Shown: piece by piece, positions 24,685-32,300 of the stretch
Layout of the letters: each line of letters begins with the position of its first letter
Position numbering within the stretch: the stretch's first letter is position 1
Assembly: GCF_015209585.1 (NCBI RefSeq)
Contig: NZ_JADEYR010000002.1
Location: 186,001-250,000, forward strand
DNA length: 64,000 bases
Direction: 5' to 3'
Origin: Brachybacterium epidermidis
GTDB taxonomy: Bacteria > Actinomycetota > Actinomycetes > Actinomycetales > Dermabacteraceae
Position numbers and translations under genes: made by a program
Notes under the pieces: generated by a model
Told to the model about the DNA's origin: nothing
The model's input: only the letters and a program-made list of their open reading frames with translations
Databases searched by the model: none

Positions 24685-25852
24685 CGGCCCCGTCCTCGAG
24701 GTCCAGGTGAGCGGCGAGGGTGGAGCGCAGGCACGGCAGCACCCGCTGATGCGCGACCCGGGTGGAGGCCGCGGAGGCCACGTGGACCAGCATCGCCGTG
24801 CGCTCGTACGCGGTCCAGGCGTGCATGCGGCGGCGCAGCGCCGCAACGTCGGCCACCGCCTCCGGCACCTCCCCCGTCTCGGCGCGGGCCTGCAGGTAGC
24901 ACTCCACGAAGCGCGTCACCCGTTGCTCGTCCATCGGCACGTACCAGGGCCCGCCGTGCACGCTGCCGCCGATGATCGCGAGGTCACGGGCCGGATCGTC
25001 GGCCTGCGCCCATTCGAAGTCGATGTAGCGCACCACCGGGTGCTCACGTCCGGGCTCCGGCATGCTCCACAGCACAGTGGTGGCGCACAGGTCACCGTGC
25101 GCGAGCACGAAACCTCCCGAGGACGACGTCGACATCGCCGCGATCTCGGGCTCGATCCCCGCCGCCACCTCCAGGGCGGCCTCCAGGAACGGCTCCAGGC
25201 CGTGCTCCTCGATCACCATCCCGTACCGGTCCCGCCACTGGGCGACCAGCTGCTCCACCTCGCCCAGCAGCGACGCCGGGCCGGGCGGGATCTGCGACCA
25301 CGGATCCTCTCCCAGGGACACCGGGCCTCGCCCCGGTGCCGCCACCGTGTGCAGGCGGGCCAGGTGGCGGGCGTGCAGCTCCAGCTGCATCGGTGTCCAG
25401 GCCTCGGGCGCGGCGGTCGAGCCCGGCATGTCGGTGGCGACCACATAGGGGTGGCCGATCGGGCTGGTGGCGGCGTCGTCGTGGAAGGCGATGGGATCCG
25501 GGCCCACCTCCGGAGGGATCAGCGTGAGGGCCGCGATCTCATGGGAGAGGCTCTGGTGCAGCTCGCTCGGTGCCACGTGCGGGATCCGCACGATCACCGG
25601 CGCGTTCTGCTGCGGCACCAGGCGCCAGGCGGCGAAGCGCTCGCCCACCCCCACCAGGGACACCCGGGCCTGGCCCGACAGCGAGGCCGGCAGCACCGAG
25701 GAGTGCAGGCCGGGCAGGCGCACCGGGGAGTTCTCATCGCGCAAGGGCAGCACCAGCGTCCCGTGGCGCCACGCCTGCAGCAGTCGCTCGCCCATGGCGG
25801 CGCTCACGGGATCGGGAGCGACGGACGGGTCCTGCGGGTGGGTGCTCTGCAT
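24677..25852 (-). CDS. Aminoglycoside phosphotransferase-like kinase
   Basis: This 391-residue protein has the APH/choline-kinase fold, with the catalytic HGDLCATTVLW and metal-binding YIDFEWAQADDPARDLA. The target (a small hydroxyl compound or macrolide-like molecule) is unknown, and nothing links it specifically to antibiotic resistance. The ATG follows AGGAGG at 5 bases. It is first in a three-gene minus-strand unit and divergent from the TauE-type exporter. Confidence 0.85.
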   Translation of the reverse strand: MQSTHPQDPSVAPDPVSAAMGERLLQAWRHGTLVLPLRDENSPVRLPGLHSSVLPASLSGQARVSLVGVGERFAAWRLVPQQNAPVIVRIPHVAPSELHQSLSHEIAALTLIPPEVGPDPIAFHDDAATSPIGHPYVVATDMPGSTAAPEAWTPMQLELHARHLARLHTVAAPGRGPVSLGEDPWSQIPPGPASLLGEVEQLVAQWRDRYGMVIEEHGLEPFLEAALEVAAGIEPEIAAMSTSSSGGFVLAHGDLCATTVLWSMPEPGREHPVVRYIDFEWAQADDPARDLAIIGGSVHGGPWYVPMDEQRVTRFVECYLQARAETGEVPEAVADVAALRRRMHAWTAYERTAMLVHVASAASTRVAHQRVLPCLRSTLAAHLDLEDGADG

Positions 25853-25871
25853 CGGTGCCTCCTGCCGGTCG

Positions 25872-25902
25872 ATTATCCCACTGTCCCGCGCGGATCTACG
25901 AT
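25872..25902. promoter_or_regulatory. Divergent promoter elements between kinase and exporter genes
   Basis: On the minus strand a -10-like GATAAT (25877-25872) lies about 20 bases before the kinase ATG. On the plus strand TACGAT (25897-25902) could serve the exporter, giving a leader of roughly 48 bases that carries GGAGG. The -35 elements are not clear. Confidence 0.35.
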
Positions 25903-25957
25903 GGATCCCGCGCCGATCGACGCTCGCACCCGTTCCTCACCGCGGAGGCTTCCCCCC

Positions 25958-26866
25958 ATGGAGTTGGCACTGCTCGCGATCGCCGTGGGCGTGGGCGTGG
26001 GCCTGGTGGTGGGCGCGCTCGGTGCGGGCGGCGGGATACTCGCGGTGCCGGTGCTGGTGTTCCTGCTGGCGCAGGATCCGCACTCCGCCACCGCCTCCAG
26101 TCTGATCATCGTGCTTGTCACGGCGCTGTTCAGCATCCCGCACCATGCCCGCAATGGGAACGTGAACTGGCGCGAGGGACTCGTCTTCGCGGGTGTCTCG
26201 GTGGTCGGTGCCGTGGCAGGGTCGCGCCTGTCGGTGCTGGTGGACCCGCAGCTGCTGCTGGTGCTGTTCGGCTCGATGCTGGTGGCGGTCGCCGTGCTGA
26301 TGGCCGTGCGCGGCGTCCGGGGCAGGCGGCAGGAGAATCTGGAACGGGCGGCGCACGGCACCTCCGAAGCGGACCAGCCGCTGCTCACCCACGACGACCC
26401 GGTGCTGGACGCCCCCGGGCCCGACACCGTGATCGCCGCCGACGGCACCCACACCCACCACGGCAAGCCCGCTGACCACAGTGCAGGACCGGGCAGTCGG
26501 CGCCTGCCGGTCGTGATCGTCGCCGCCACCCTGACCGGCTTCCTCACCGGCTTCTTCGGTGTGGGCGGCGGCTTCATCGTGGTGCCGATGCTGGTGATCG
26601 CCCTGGGCCTGGCCATGCGCCGCGCCTCCGGCACCAGCCTGCTGGTGATGATCGTGGCCACCGTGGTCAGCCTGCTGGCGCGCATCGGCACCCACGTCTC
26701 TATCGACTGGACGGTCACGCTGCTGTTCGCGGCGGGCTCCGCGGTGGGCGGCATGCTGGGCGGCCCGCTCTCGGCCAAGGCCCGCCCCTCCACCCTCACC
26801 CTGATCTTCGCGACCCTCCTGGGCGGGGTGGCCGCGGTGACCCTGGGCACCACGCTGCTGGGCTAG
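25958..26866 (+). CDS. TauE/SafE-family membrane exporter
   Basis: The 302-residue protein has two homologous halves of about four helices each, with the glycine-rich signatures GALGAGGGILAVPVLV and GFFGVGGGFIVVPMLV. The family exports sulfite, sulfonates or other anions. The central cytoplasmic loop (about residues 120-180) holds a His-rich patch DGTHTHHGKPADH that might sense metal. GGAGG is 9 bases before the ATG. Its stop TAG lies within a CTAG that also supplies the stop of the opposing gene. Confidence 0.9.
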   Translation: MELALLAIAVGVGVGLVVGALGAGGGILAVPVLVFLLAQDPHSATASSLIIVLVTALFSIPHHARNGNVNWREGLVFAGVSVVGAVAGSRLSVLVDPQLLLVLFGSMLVAVAVLMAVRGVRGRRQENLERAAHGTSEADQPLLTHDDPVLDAPGPDTVIAADGTHTHHGKPADHSAGPGSRRLPVVIVAATLTGFLTGFFGVGGGFIVVPMLVIALGLAMRRASGTSLLVMIVATVVSLLARIGTHVSIDWTVTLLFAAGSAVGGMLGGPLSAKARPSTLTLIFATLLGGVAAVTLGTTLLG

Positions 26867-27408
26867 GCGTCCGCACCGTCCCAGAGGATGCGTCCGCTCC
26901 CATCGAGACGGGCGCCCTCGCTGGGCTCGTGCGCGCTGAGCCGGCCGGTGTGCATCAGGTGCTCCACCGGGATGCCGTGCTCCAGTGCGATCACGTCGGC
27001 GATGATGCGGCGGTGGCAGCGCCACCACACCGACTCCGAGCACATCACCGCGGTGCGCGCCGCTTCGATGTCGACGGTGAGATCGCTGATCGCGGCCCGG
27101 AAGTCGTCCTCGCGGGTCCAGGCGGCGTAGGCGCGGAACGCGGCCACGCGCCACCAGGTGTCCGGGGAGGCGGCATCCTGCTCCGTGGTGAGTCGGCGCC
27201 TGCCTCCCAGGCGCTCCTCCCACCGATACTCGATGCCGGCGGCCTCGCAGATCTCCTCGACCTGGCCGCGGGCTGCGGCGTCGTTCGCCCGGCTGCCGGG
27301 GAAGCGGCGCACGTCCACCAGGCGCTCGATTCCTGCGCCGCTCAGCAGCGCGGCGAGCTCGTCGCGGTCCAGACGGCCGTGGCCGACGGTGATCAGGGGA
27401 GGGGCCAT
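26863..27408 (-). CDS. DUF488-family protein
   Basis: The 181-residue protein has the DUF488 features: ITVGHGRLDRDELAALL, VDVRRFPGSR, YRWEERLGGRRR and the cysteine-histidine segment MCSESVWWRCHRRIIAD. The biochemical role of the family is not established. The ATG at 27408 is chosen because homologs begin close to ITVGHG; a longer frame runs upstream. The gene is convergent with the exporter, sharing the palindrome CTAG as both stop codons. Confidence 0.85.
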   Translation of the reverse strand: MAPPLITVGHGRLDRDELAALLSGAGIERLVDVRRFPGSRANDAAARGQVEEICEAAGIEYRWEERLGGRRRLTTEQDAASPDTWWRVAAFRAYAAWTREDDFRAAISDLTVDIEAARTAVMCSESVWWRCHRRIIADVIALEHGIPVEHLMHTGRLSAHEPSEGARLDGSGRILWDGADA

Positions 27409-27497
27409 CGGCCCAGCATGGCACGCCGGGTACCGGCGCGGACCGATATCATCAGGCAGCGGTACCGGTCGCCGTTGGCCGGAGCGAGGGGTCATCC

Positions 27498-28139
27498 ATG
27501 CAGAGGCGTACAGAGGATCGGGACTTCTCCGCGTACAACGCGGCCCAGCATGGCAGACCTGTCAGGCCCCTGGCGGTGCGCGCAGTCGAGGCTGCGGCAC
27601 AGGGCCCGGCCGACGCCGCGGAGCCACGCCCGACCGGGTCCGGGGCCGCTGACGGGGATGAGCGCCCCACCGCCGTGGAGCTGGGCAGCGGGATCGGCAT
27701 CGAGGCGGAGTTCCTGGCCCGGCAGGGCTACGAGGTGTGGACCTACGATGCCGATCCCTCCGTCGAACCCGCCCTGCGCCAGCTGGCCGCGCGGCATCCC
27801 GTGCACCACTCCACCACGGTGCTGGAGTCGATCGCCGATCTGCCCTCCGCTGACCTCCTGCTCTCCTGCGCGACCCTGTCCTTCGTGCCGCGAGCGGCGT
27901 TCGGCGGCCTGTGGCGCAGCATCGTCGCCGCGGTGCGGCCCGGCGGGGGGCTCGCGATCGACCTGTTCGGGGAGAACGACGACTGGGCAGTGACCGACGG
28001 CACGTTCCTCTCCCGCTCGCAGGTCGAGGACCTGCTGCAGGGCTGGGCGAGTGCCGAGGTGGAGGAGAGGGAGTACGACGGCCGCTCCTTTGGCGGGCCC
28101 AAGCACTGGCACACGTTCACTGTCATCGCCCGCCGCTGA
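27498..28139 (+). CDS. SAM-dependent methyltransferase (class I)
   Basis: The 213-residue protein begins with DFSAYNAAQHGRPVRPLA, then has motif I AVELGSGIGIEAEFLARQGY with acidic YDADPS, and motif IV-like DLLLSCATLSFVPR. This pattern matches small-molecule methyltransferases of the Tehb/class I type. An Ala/Gly/Pro-rich insert (about 33-55) precedes motif I. GAGGGG lies before the ATG. The substrate is unknown. Confidence 0.85.
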   Translation: MQRRTEDRDFSAYNAAQHGRPVRPLAVRAVEAAAQGPADAAEPRPTGSGAADGDERPTAVELGSGIGIEAEFLARQGYEVWTYDADPSVEPALRQLAARHPVHHSTTVLESIADLPSADLLLSCATLSFVPRAAFGGLWRSIVAAVRPGGGLAIDLFGENDDWAVTDGTFLSRSQVEDLLQGWASAEVEEREYDGRSFGGPKHWHTFTVIARR

Positions 28140-28172
28140 CCGCGGCCGCGAGGCCGCACGTACCCTGGCCGC

Positions 28173-29543
28173 GTGGAACCACCGCTGATCCGTGACTGGC
28201 CGGGACCGCTCGACGTCGGAGGCCTCGCTGCCGACTCGGTCGAGCAGGCGCGCCGAGCCGTCGAGCGCGTGGCGGGGCTGAGGGGGATCGATGCCGAGGT
28301 GGGGACCTCCGCAGCGCTGATCGTCGGCGCCTTCGATGCGATCGGCCACCTGCGCATCGACGGGCGCCCGGCACCGGGGTGGGCCCCGCTCAGCGGCTTC
28401 GTCGAGGCGGCCGACGGGTGGGTGCGACTCCACGGCAACTTCCCCCACCACGCGGAGGCGATCCGGGCATCGCTCCAGGTGGGCGGCCCGGAGGAGCTGG
28501 CTGCGGCCGTCTCGCGCCTTCCAGCCGCGCAGGTGGAGGAACGGGTGCAGGCGGTCGGTGGCATCGCCACCGTGGTGCGCTCCCCGGCGCAGTGGGAGCA
28601 GCATCCCCACCACCGGGCGACCTGTGACGTCCCCTGGCACCGGGTGCTGCCCGGTGCGGAGCGGCGAGTGCTGGGTGCTGCCCAGGACGTGCCGCTTCAG
28701 GGGGTGCGGGTCCTGGACCTCACCCGGGTGATCGCCGGGCCCGTTTGCTCCCAGCTGTTGGGCTGCCTGGGGTCCGAGGTGCTGCGCATCGACCCGCCAC
28801 ACTGCCCGGAGCTGCTGGAGCACCACCTGTCCACCGGCATGGGCAAGCGTTCCGCACAGCTCGACCTGGGCAAGCACCTGGATGTCCTGCACGAGCACCT
28901 GCTGCCCGGGGCGGACGTGGTGCTGCTGGGCTACCGACCCGGATCGCTGGACCGGTTCGGCCTCGCCCCGGCAGGTCTCGCACAGCGCTTCCCGCATCTG
29001 GTGATCGGCTCACTCAGTGCGTGGGGCGAGCACGGGCCGTGGGGGAGCACGGCGGGGTTCGACTCGATCGTGCAGGCCGCGACCGGTATCGCCAGTGTGT
29101 GCGGAGGTGAGGACGGGCGCCCCGGGGCACTGCCGGTGCAGGCCCTGGACCACTCCAGCGGGTACCTGCTCGCTGCTCGGGTGATCGACCTGCTGGCCGA
29201 TGCCCGCGGCGGGCGGGTGCACGTGAACCTGCTCGGTGCCGCGCGGGAGCTGCTGCGGCGTGCGGTGCCGGAACGGGCCGACGGGGACGCGCTGCGCGAG
29301 GACGACACGGCGCAAGCAGGCAACGCGATCGATGCCGGTGCGGGCGGTGCCGGGCCGGACTCGGGCGGCGCGGGCCCGGCCACGGTCGACCTCGACACCC
29401 CGCACGGACGGGTGCGCACCGTCCCGGTTCCGCTCACCCTCGACGGCGCGCCTATCAGCGGGCCGATCGCGGAGTACGGCACCGCCCGGCCTCATTGGGA
29501 CGGAGGGGCCTCTGGTGCGGTGCCCCCATCGGTGACAGGCTGA
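28173..29543 (+). CDS. Family III CoA-transferase (CaiB/BaiF type)
   Basis: The 456-residue protein has a diverged N-terminal half (about 1-175) and a recognisable C-terminal CoA-transferase domain: GVRVLDLTRVIAGPVCSQLL, EVLRIDPP, and GFDSIVQAATG with the likely catalytic Asp297. These enzymes move CoA between carboxylic acids. A -10 TACCCT (28161-28166) ends 6 bases before the GTG start and no Shine-Dalgarno is present, so it is probably leaderless. A Gly/Ala-rich linker interrupts the last quarter. Confidence 0.85.
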   Translation: MEPPLIRDWPGPLDVGGLAADSVEQARRAVERVAGLRGIDAEVGTSAALIVGAFDAIGHLRIDGRPAPGWAPLSGFVEAADGWVRLHGNFPHHAEAIRASLQVGGPEELAAAVSRLPAAQVEERVQAVGGIATVVRSPAQWEQHPHHRATCDVPWHRVLPGAERRVLGAAQDVPLQGVRVLDLTRVIAGPVCSQLLGCLGSEVLRIDPPHCPELLEHHLSTGMGKRSAQLDLGKHLDVLHEHLLPGADVVLLGYRPGSLDRFGLAPAGLAQRFPHLVIGSLSAWGEHGPWGSTAGFDSIVQAATGIASVCGGEDGRPGALPVQALDHSSGYLLAARVIDLLADARGGRVHVNLLGAARELLRRAVPERADGDALREDDTAQAGNAIDAGAGGAGPDSGGAGPATVDLDTPHGRVRTVPVPLTLDGAPISGPIAEYGTARPHWDGGASGAVPPSVTG

Positions 29544-29567
29544 GTGCCATTGAGTTGGGAGGTGCCC

Positions 29568-29921
29568 ATGAAGCTCGCACCCGAGGATCCGCGTGCCGAT
29601 CTGGTCGGCGTGCTGCATGACCTCGCCCGGGGGGTCGGCTCCGAGGGTGACGTCGAGGTGGGCACCATGTTCCGCAGCCCCGGCCTGCGGGTGGGCGGCA
29701 CGATCCTCGCCTTCCTGGGGTTCGACGGCGAGCTGATCGTGAAGCTCCCGCACGCCCGGGGGCAGGAACTGATCGCGGCAGGCGAAGCCGCCCCGGTCAC
29801 CATGGGCACCCGCACCATGAAGGAGTGGTTCGAACTGCCCTCCGCCGACACGCCCGATCAGGCCTACCAGGCGTGGCTGCCGCTGGTGCGCGAAGCGCTC
29901 GCATTCGTGCGCGGGAGCTGA
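29568..29921 (+). CDS. Small protein, possibly TfoX-N/YjbR-like
   Basis: The 117-residue protein has the pattern MFRSPGLRVGGTILAFLGFDGELIVKLPHA (read as MFRSPGLRVGG and AFLGFDGELIVKL) and ends in helices around WFELPSADTPDQAYQAWLPL. It resembles TfoX N-terminal or MmcQ/YjbR-like domains, but the similarity is judged by eye. The ATG at 29568 has GGGAGG at 5 bases. It follows the CoA-transferase gene by 24 bases and may be co-transcribed. Confidence 0.65.
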   Translation: MKLAPEDPRADLVGVLHDLARGVGSEGDVEVGTMFRSPGLRVGGTILAFLGFDGELIVKLPHARGQELIAAGEAAPVTMGTRTMKEWFELPSADTPDQAYQAWLPLVREALAFVRGS

Positions 29922-29930
29922 GGGAGCCGG

Positions 29931-30482
29931 TCAGCGCACCGTGACGGTCACGTCCGTCGGGTACCCGTCCTCCGATCCCGGATCGCAGTCCTCGGCGAGC
30001 TCCTCGCGGAAGCAGTACTGCACGCGGATCGTCGTCGTACCCGGCGCGATCCCTGTGACCTCGAGCGCGGTCGGCCCGTCGCCCCCGGTGGAGGTGTCCT
30101 CCCAGTCCTCGAAGCCCAGCACCGAGTCACCGCTGACGAACCCGGCCTCGGCGACACCCTCCGGCTCCACGGAGAGCACGCCCCAGTTGTCGCCGACGCT
30201 CGTGCTGCTGCCGCCCCAGTAGATCTGCGCGGTCTCACCCACCTCGATCTCCAGCTGCTGCGTCCCCTCGGGCAGCAGCTCCGAGCTCAGCGTGGGAGGT
30301 TCGACAGGAGGATCGCTCGACGATGGCGGCTCCGACGGGGAGGGCGTGCCGGGCCCCAGGCCTCCCAGGTCAAGCCCACAACTGGTCAGGAGCAGACACG
30401 CGCCGGCCATCGCCGTCCATGTCCGCCCTCGCCCCGCATTCCGGGTGAGCCTCCCGCCATCGGCCTCGACACGGGAGACCAA
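29931..30482 (-). CDS. Secreted lipoprotein, unknown function
   Basis: The 183-residue protein has a basic start, a hydrophobic stretch ending in a lipobox LLTSC, a Pro/Ser linker and a beta-rich domain with two cysteines (YCFREELAEDC). The segment QLEIEVGETAQIYWGG...TTTIRVQYCF looks like an immunoglobulin-type fold, somewhat like chagasin-type protease inhibitors, but the inhibitor motifs are not clear. The start is probably a TTG at 30482, 3 bases after the stop of the hydrolase gene; an ATG at 30410 would leave too short a signal. Confidence 0.65.
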   Translation of the reverse strand: MVSRVEADGGRLTRNAGRGRTWTAMAGACLLLTSCGLDLGGLGPGTPSPSEPPSSSDPPVEPPTLSSELLPEGTQQLEIEVGETAQIYWGGSSTSVGDNWGVLSVEPEGVAEAGFVSGDSVLGFEDWEDTSTGGDGPTALEVTGIAPGTTTIRVQYCFREELAEDCDPGSEDGYPTDVTVTVR

Positions 30483-30485
30483 GAC

Positions 30486-31088
30486 TCAGGCCCCAGGCCG
30501 AGGTGGCACCGCCTCCAGCACCTCCCGCGTGGAGCGCAGCTGCACCTGGGGCGGGAACAGCCCCATCACCTGCAGTGCCGCCTGCCCGTTCTCGGCCGTG
30601 GAGTGGGCGACGGCGTCGGTCACCACGGTCACGTGCGCGCCGGCGTCTGCCGCGGCGAGCACGGTGGTGATCACGCAGCAGTCGGTCGAGACCCCCGTGA
30701 CCAGCAGCTGCGGGGCGCGGCCTACGAGCGCCGCGAGCTTCGGCCCCCATTTGGCGAAGGTGGGCTCGTCCACGGTGGGGTGCGCGGAGAGCGCCTGGGC
30801 ATCCTCCACCAGCTCGTACAGCGGGTCCTCGGCGGGAACGTCGGCGAAAGGCCAGGCCGCGAAGTAGGCGCCCCAGGCGGTGTCGCGATCGGCGGTGGGC
30901 AGCCAGCGGGTCACCAGGGTGCGCTCGGAACCGATGTGGGCGGCCAGGGCGCGGACGTTCCCCATCGCCGAGGGGAAGAACGGGGAGGCCCACTCCGAGG
31001 CCGGGTCGGCGAAGATCCGCTGCGGGTCCACGACCAGCAGCCAGGGGGCAGTCTCAGGAGTGGGGGTACCAGGCGCGACGGTGTCCAT
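30486..31088 (-). CDS. Isochorismatase-family cysteine hydrolase
   Basis: The 200-residue protein has the catalytic triad of the family: Asp21 (VVDPQR), Lys113 (FAKWGPK) and Cys138 (GVSTDCCVITT). Relatives include nicotinamidases, ureidoacrylate hydrolases and carbamoylases. The start at 31088 is supported by a -10 TACAGT (31101-31096) 7 bases upstream, indicating a leaderless mRNA. Near an NCS1 permease and a dehydrogenase, a role in nucleobase or amide catabolism is possible but unproven. Confidence 0.88.
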   Translation of the reverse strand: MDTVAPGTPTPETAPWLLVVDPQRIFADPASEWASPFFPSAMGNVRALAAHIGSERTLVTRWLPTADRDTAWGAYFAAWPFADVPAEDPLYELVEDAQALSAHPTVDEPTFAKWGPKLAALVGRAPQLLVTGVSTDCCVITTVLAAADAGAHVTVVTDAVAHSTAENGQAALQVMGLFPPQVQLRSTREVLEAVPPRPGA

Positions 31089-31127
31089 ACGAGGCACTGT
31101 AAGCGCAGCAGGATGCGCGCGTGCGGC

Positions 31128-31907
31128 TCACACCGCCGGCGTATGGAACCCGCCGTTGGAGAACAGCAGCTGGCCGCGGATCCAGCCGCCCTGCTCGGAC
31201 AGCAGGAAGCGCACCAGATCAGCGACGGTCTCCGGCCCGCCCAGCTGCCCGCCCGGAGTGGCCGCGGCACCGGCGGCGCGGATCTCCTCGGTCATCCAGC
31301 CGGTGTCGATCGGTCCGGGGTTGATCACGTTGGTGCGTATGCCGCGATCGGCCAGCTCCCGGGTGCCGGCCAGCACCAGGCGGTCCAGCGCCCCTTTGGT
31401 GGCGCCGTAGGGAAGGTTGTGCACCGTGTGGTCGCTGGTCAGGGCGATCGCCGCCCCGCCGGGGGTGTCGGTGCCGGGCTCCACCTGCTTGGCGAAGGCC
31501 TTCAGCAGCAGCCAGCTGGCGCGCACGTTGACCGCGTAGTGCCGGTCGAAGCTCTCCACCGTGGTGTCCAGGATCGAGGAGTCCACCGACTCGCAGTGGC
31601 ACATCACCAGCGCACCGAGAGGGCCGATCGCCTCCCGGGCCGCCTCCACCAGAGCGGCGGGGACCTCCGGGTCGGAGAGGTCCCCGGGCAACAGCTCCAC
31701 CCGGGCCCCGGCCTCCCGCAGCTCCTGGGCGAGCAGCTCCACGTCGGAGTGTTCGCGGTTGACCCGCTGGTCGTACTGCGCGGACCAGGACAGGGCCAGA
31801 TCGAAGCCGTCGGCCGCAAGCCCGCGCGCGATCGCGGATCCGATGTTCCGCCGACGGCCGGCGCCAGTGATCAGAGCGGTGCCGGGGAGTGGAGACGTGG
31901 AGTGCAT
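31128..31907 (-). CDS. Short-chain dehydrogenase/reductase
   Basis: The 259-residue protein has the Rossmann motif ALITGAGRRRNIGSAIARGL, catalytic Ser158 (ALTSDH) and Tyr167-x-x-x-Lys171 (YGATK), and the C-terminal INPGPIDTGWM. It resembles the FabG/BKR branch and probably uses NADP(H), given the arginines after the glycine motif. A TAGCGT 6 bases upstream of the ATG points to a leaderless start inside the end of the preceding gene. The substrate is unknown. Confidence 0.9.
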   Translation of the reverse strand: MHSTSPLPGTALITGAGRRRNIGSAIARGLAADGFDLALSWSAQYDQRVNREHSDVELLAQELREAGARVELLPGDLSDPEVPAALVEAAREAIGPLGALVMCHCESVDSSILDTTVESFDRHYAVNVRASWLLLKAFAKQVEPGTDTPGGAAIALTSDHTVHNLPYGATKGALDRLVLAGTRELADRGIRTNVINPGPIDTGWMTEEIRAAGAAATPGGQLGGPETVADLVRFLLSEQGGWIRGQLLFSNGGFHTPAV

Positions 31908-31916
31908 GGGTCGACG

Positions 31917-32144
31917 CTATCCGGGCTGCTGGTGCAGCTGGATCGTCGACGGCTGGAACATCCCCACCTTCCCGTAGCCGGAGCAGGAGAGCATGGTGAC
32001 CTGGGGACTGAACGCGTCGAGGTCGAAGAACGTCGCCGTGCCGCTGCTCATCACCACGTTGCGCGGCCAGAACCAGACACCGCGGCAGTGCGTGCAGGTC
32101 ACCTGACGTTCGGCCGCGGTCACCGTGACGGGCTTGTGGGCCAT
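31917..32144 (-). CDS. Small zinc-ribbon-like protein
   Basis: The 75-residue protein has one clear CxxC knuckle (TCTHCRGVWFW) and a further cysteine (MLSCSGYGKVGMF), with a tryptophan-rich hydrophobic core. It may bind zinc and nucleic acid, or may be a partial ribbon; I do not recognise a characterised family. The ATG at 32144 is preceded by AGAGGAG at 4 bases. The gap to the NCS1 permease gene upstream is 156 bases. Confidence 0.7.
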   Translation of the reverse strand: MAHKPVTVTAAERQVTCTHCRGVWFWPRNVVMSSGTATFFDLDAFSPQVTMLSCSGYGKVGMFQPSTIQLHQQPG

Positions 32145-32300
32145 CGTCTCCTCTTCCCCGGCGCCGTTGCCCGGCCCCGCGCTCAACCGGAATCGTCCCT
32201 TGACCCTATGGTCGGGCCCGTCACCCCGCTGGAGGGATGTGGATCGACGCCGACGAGGACCGCGAGCAACGACCACGCGGATCTCGCCGGGCCCGGCGCC

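Noticed and set aside
24677-25852. Antibiotic-resistance phosphotransferase
   Set aside because: The fold is APH-like, but the family covers many metabolic kinases and no resistance-specific motif or context is visible.
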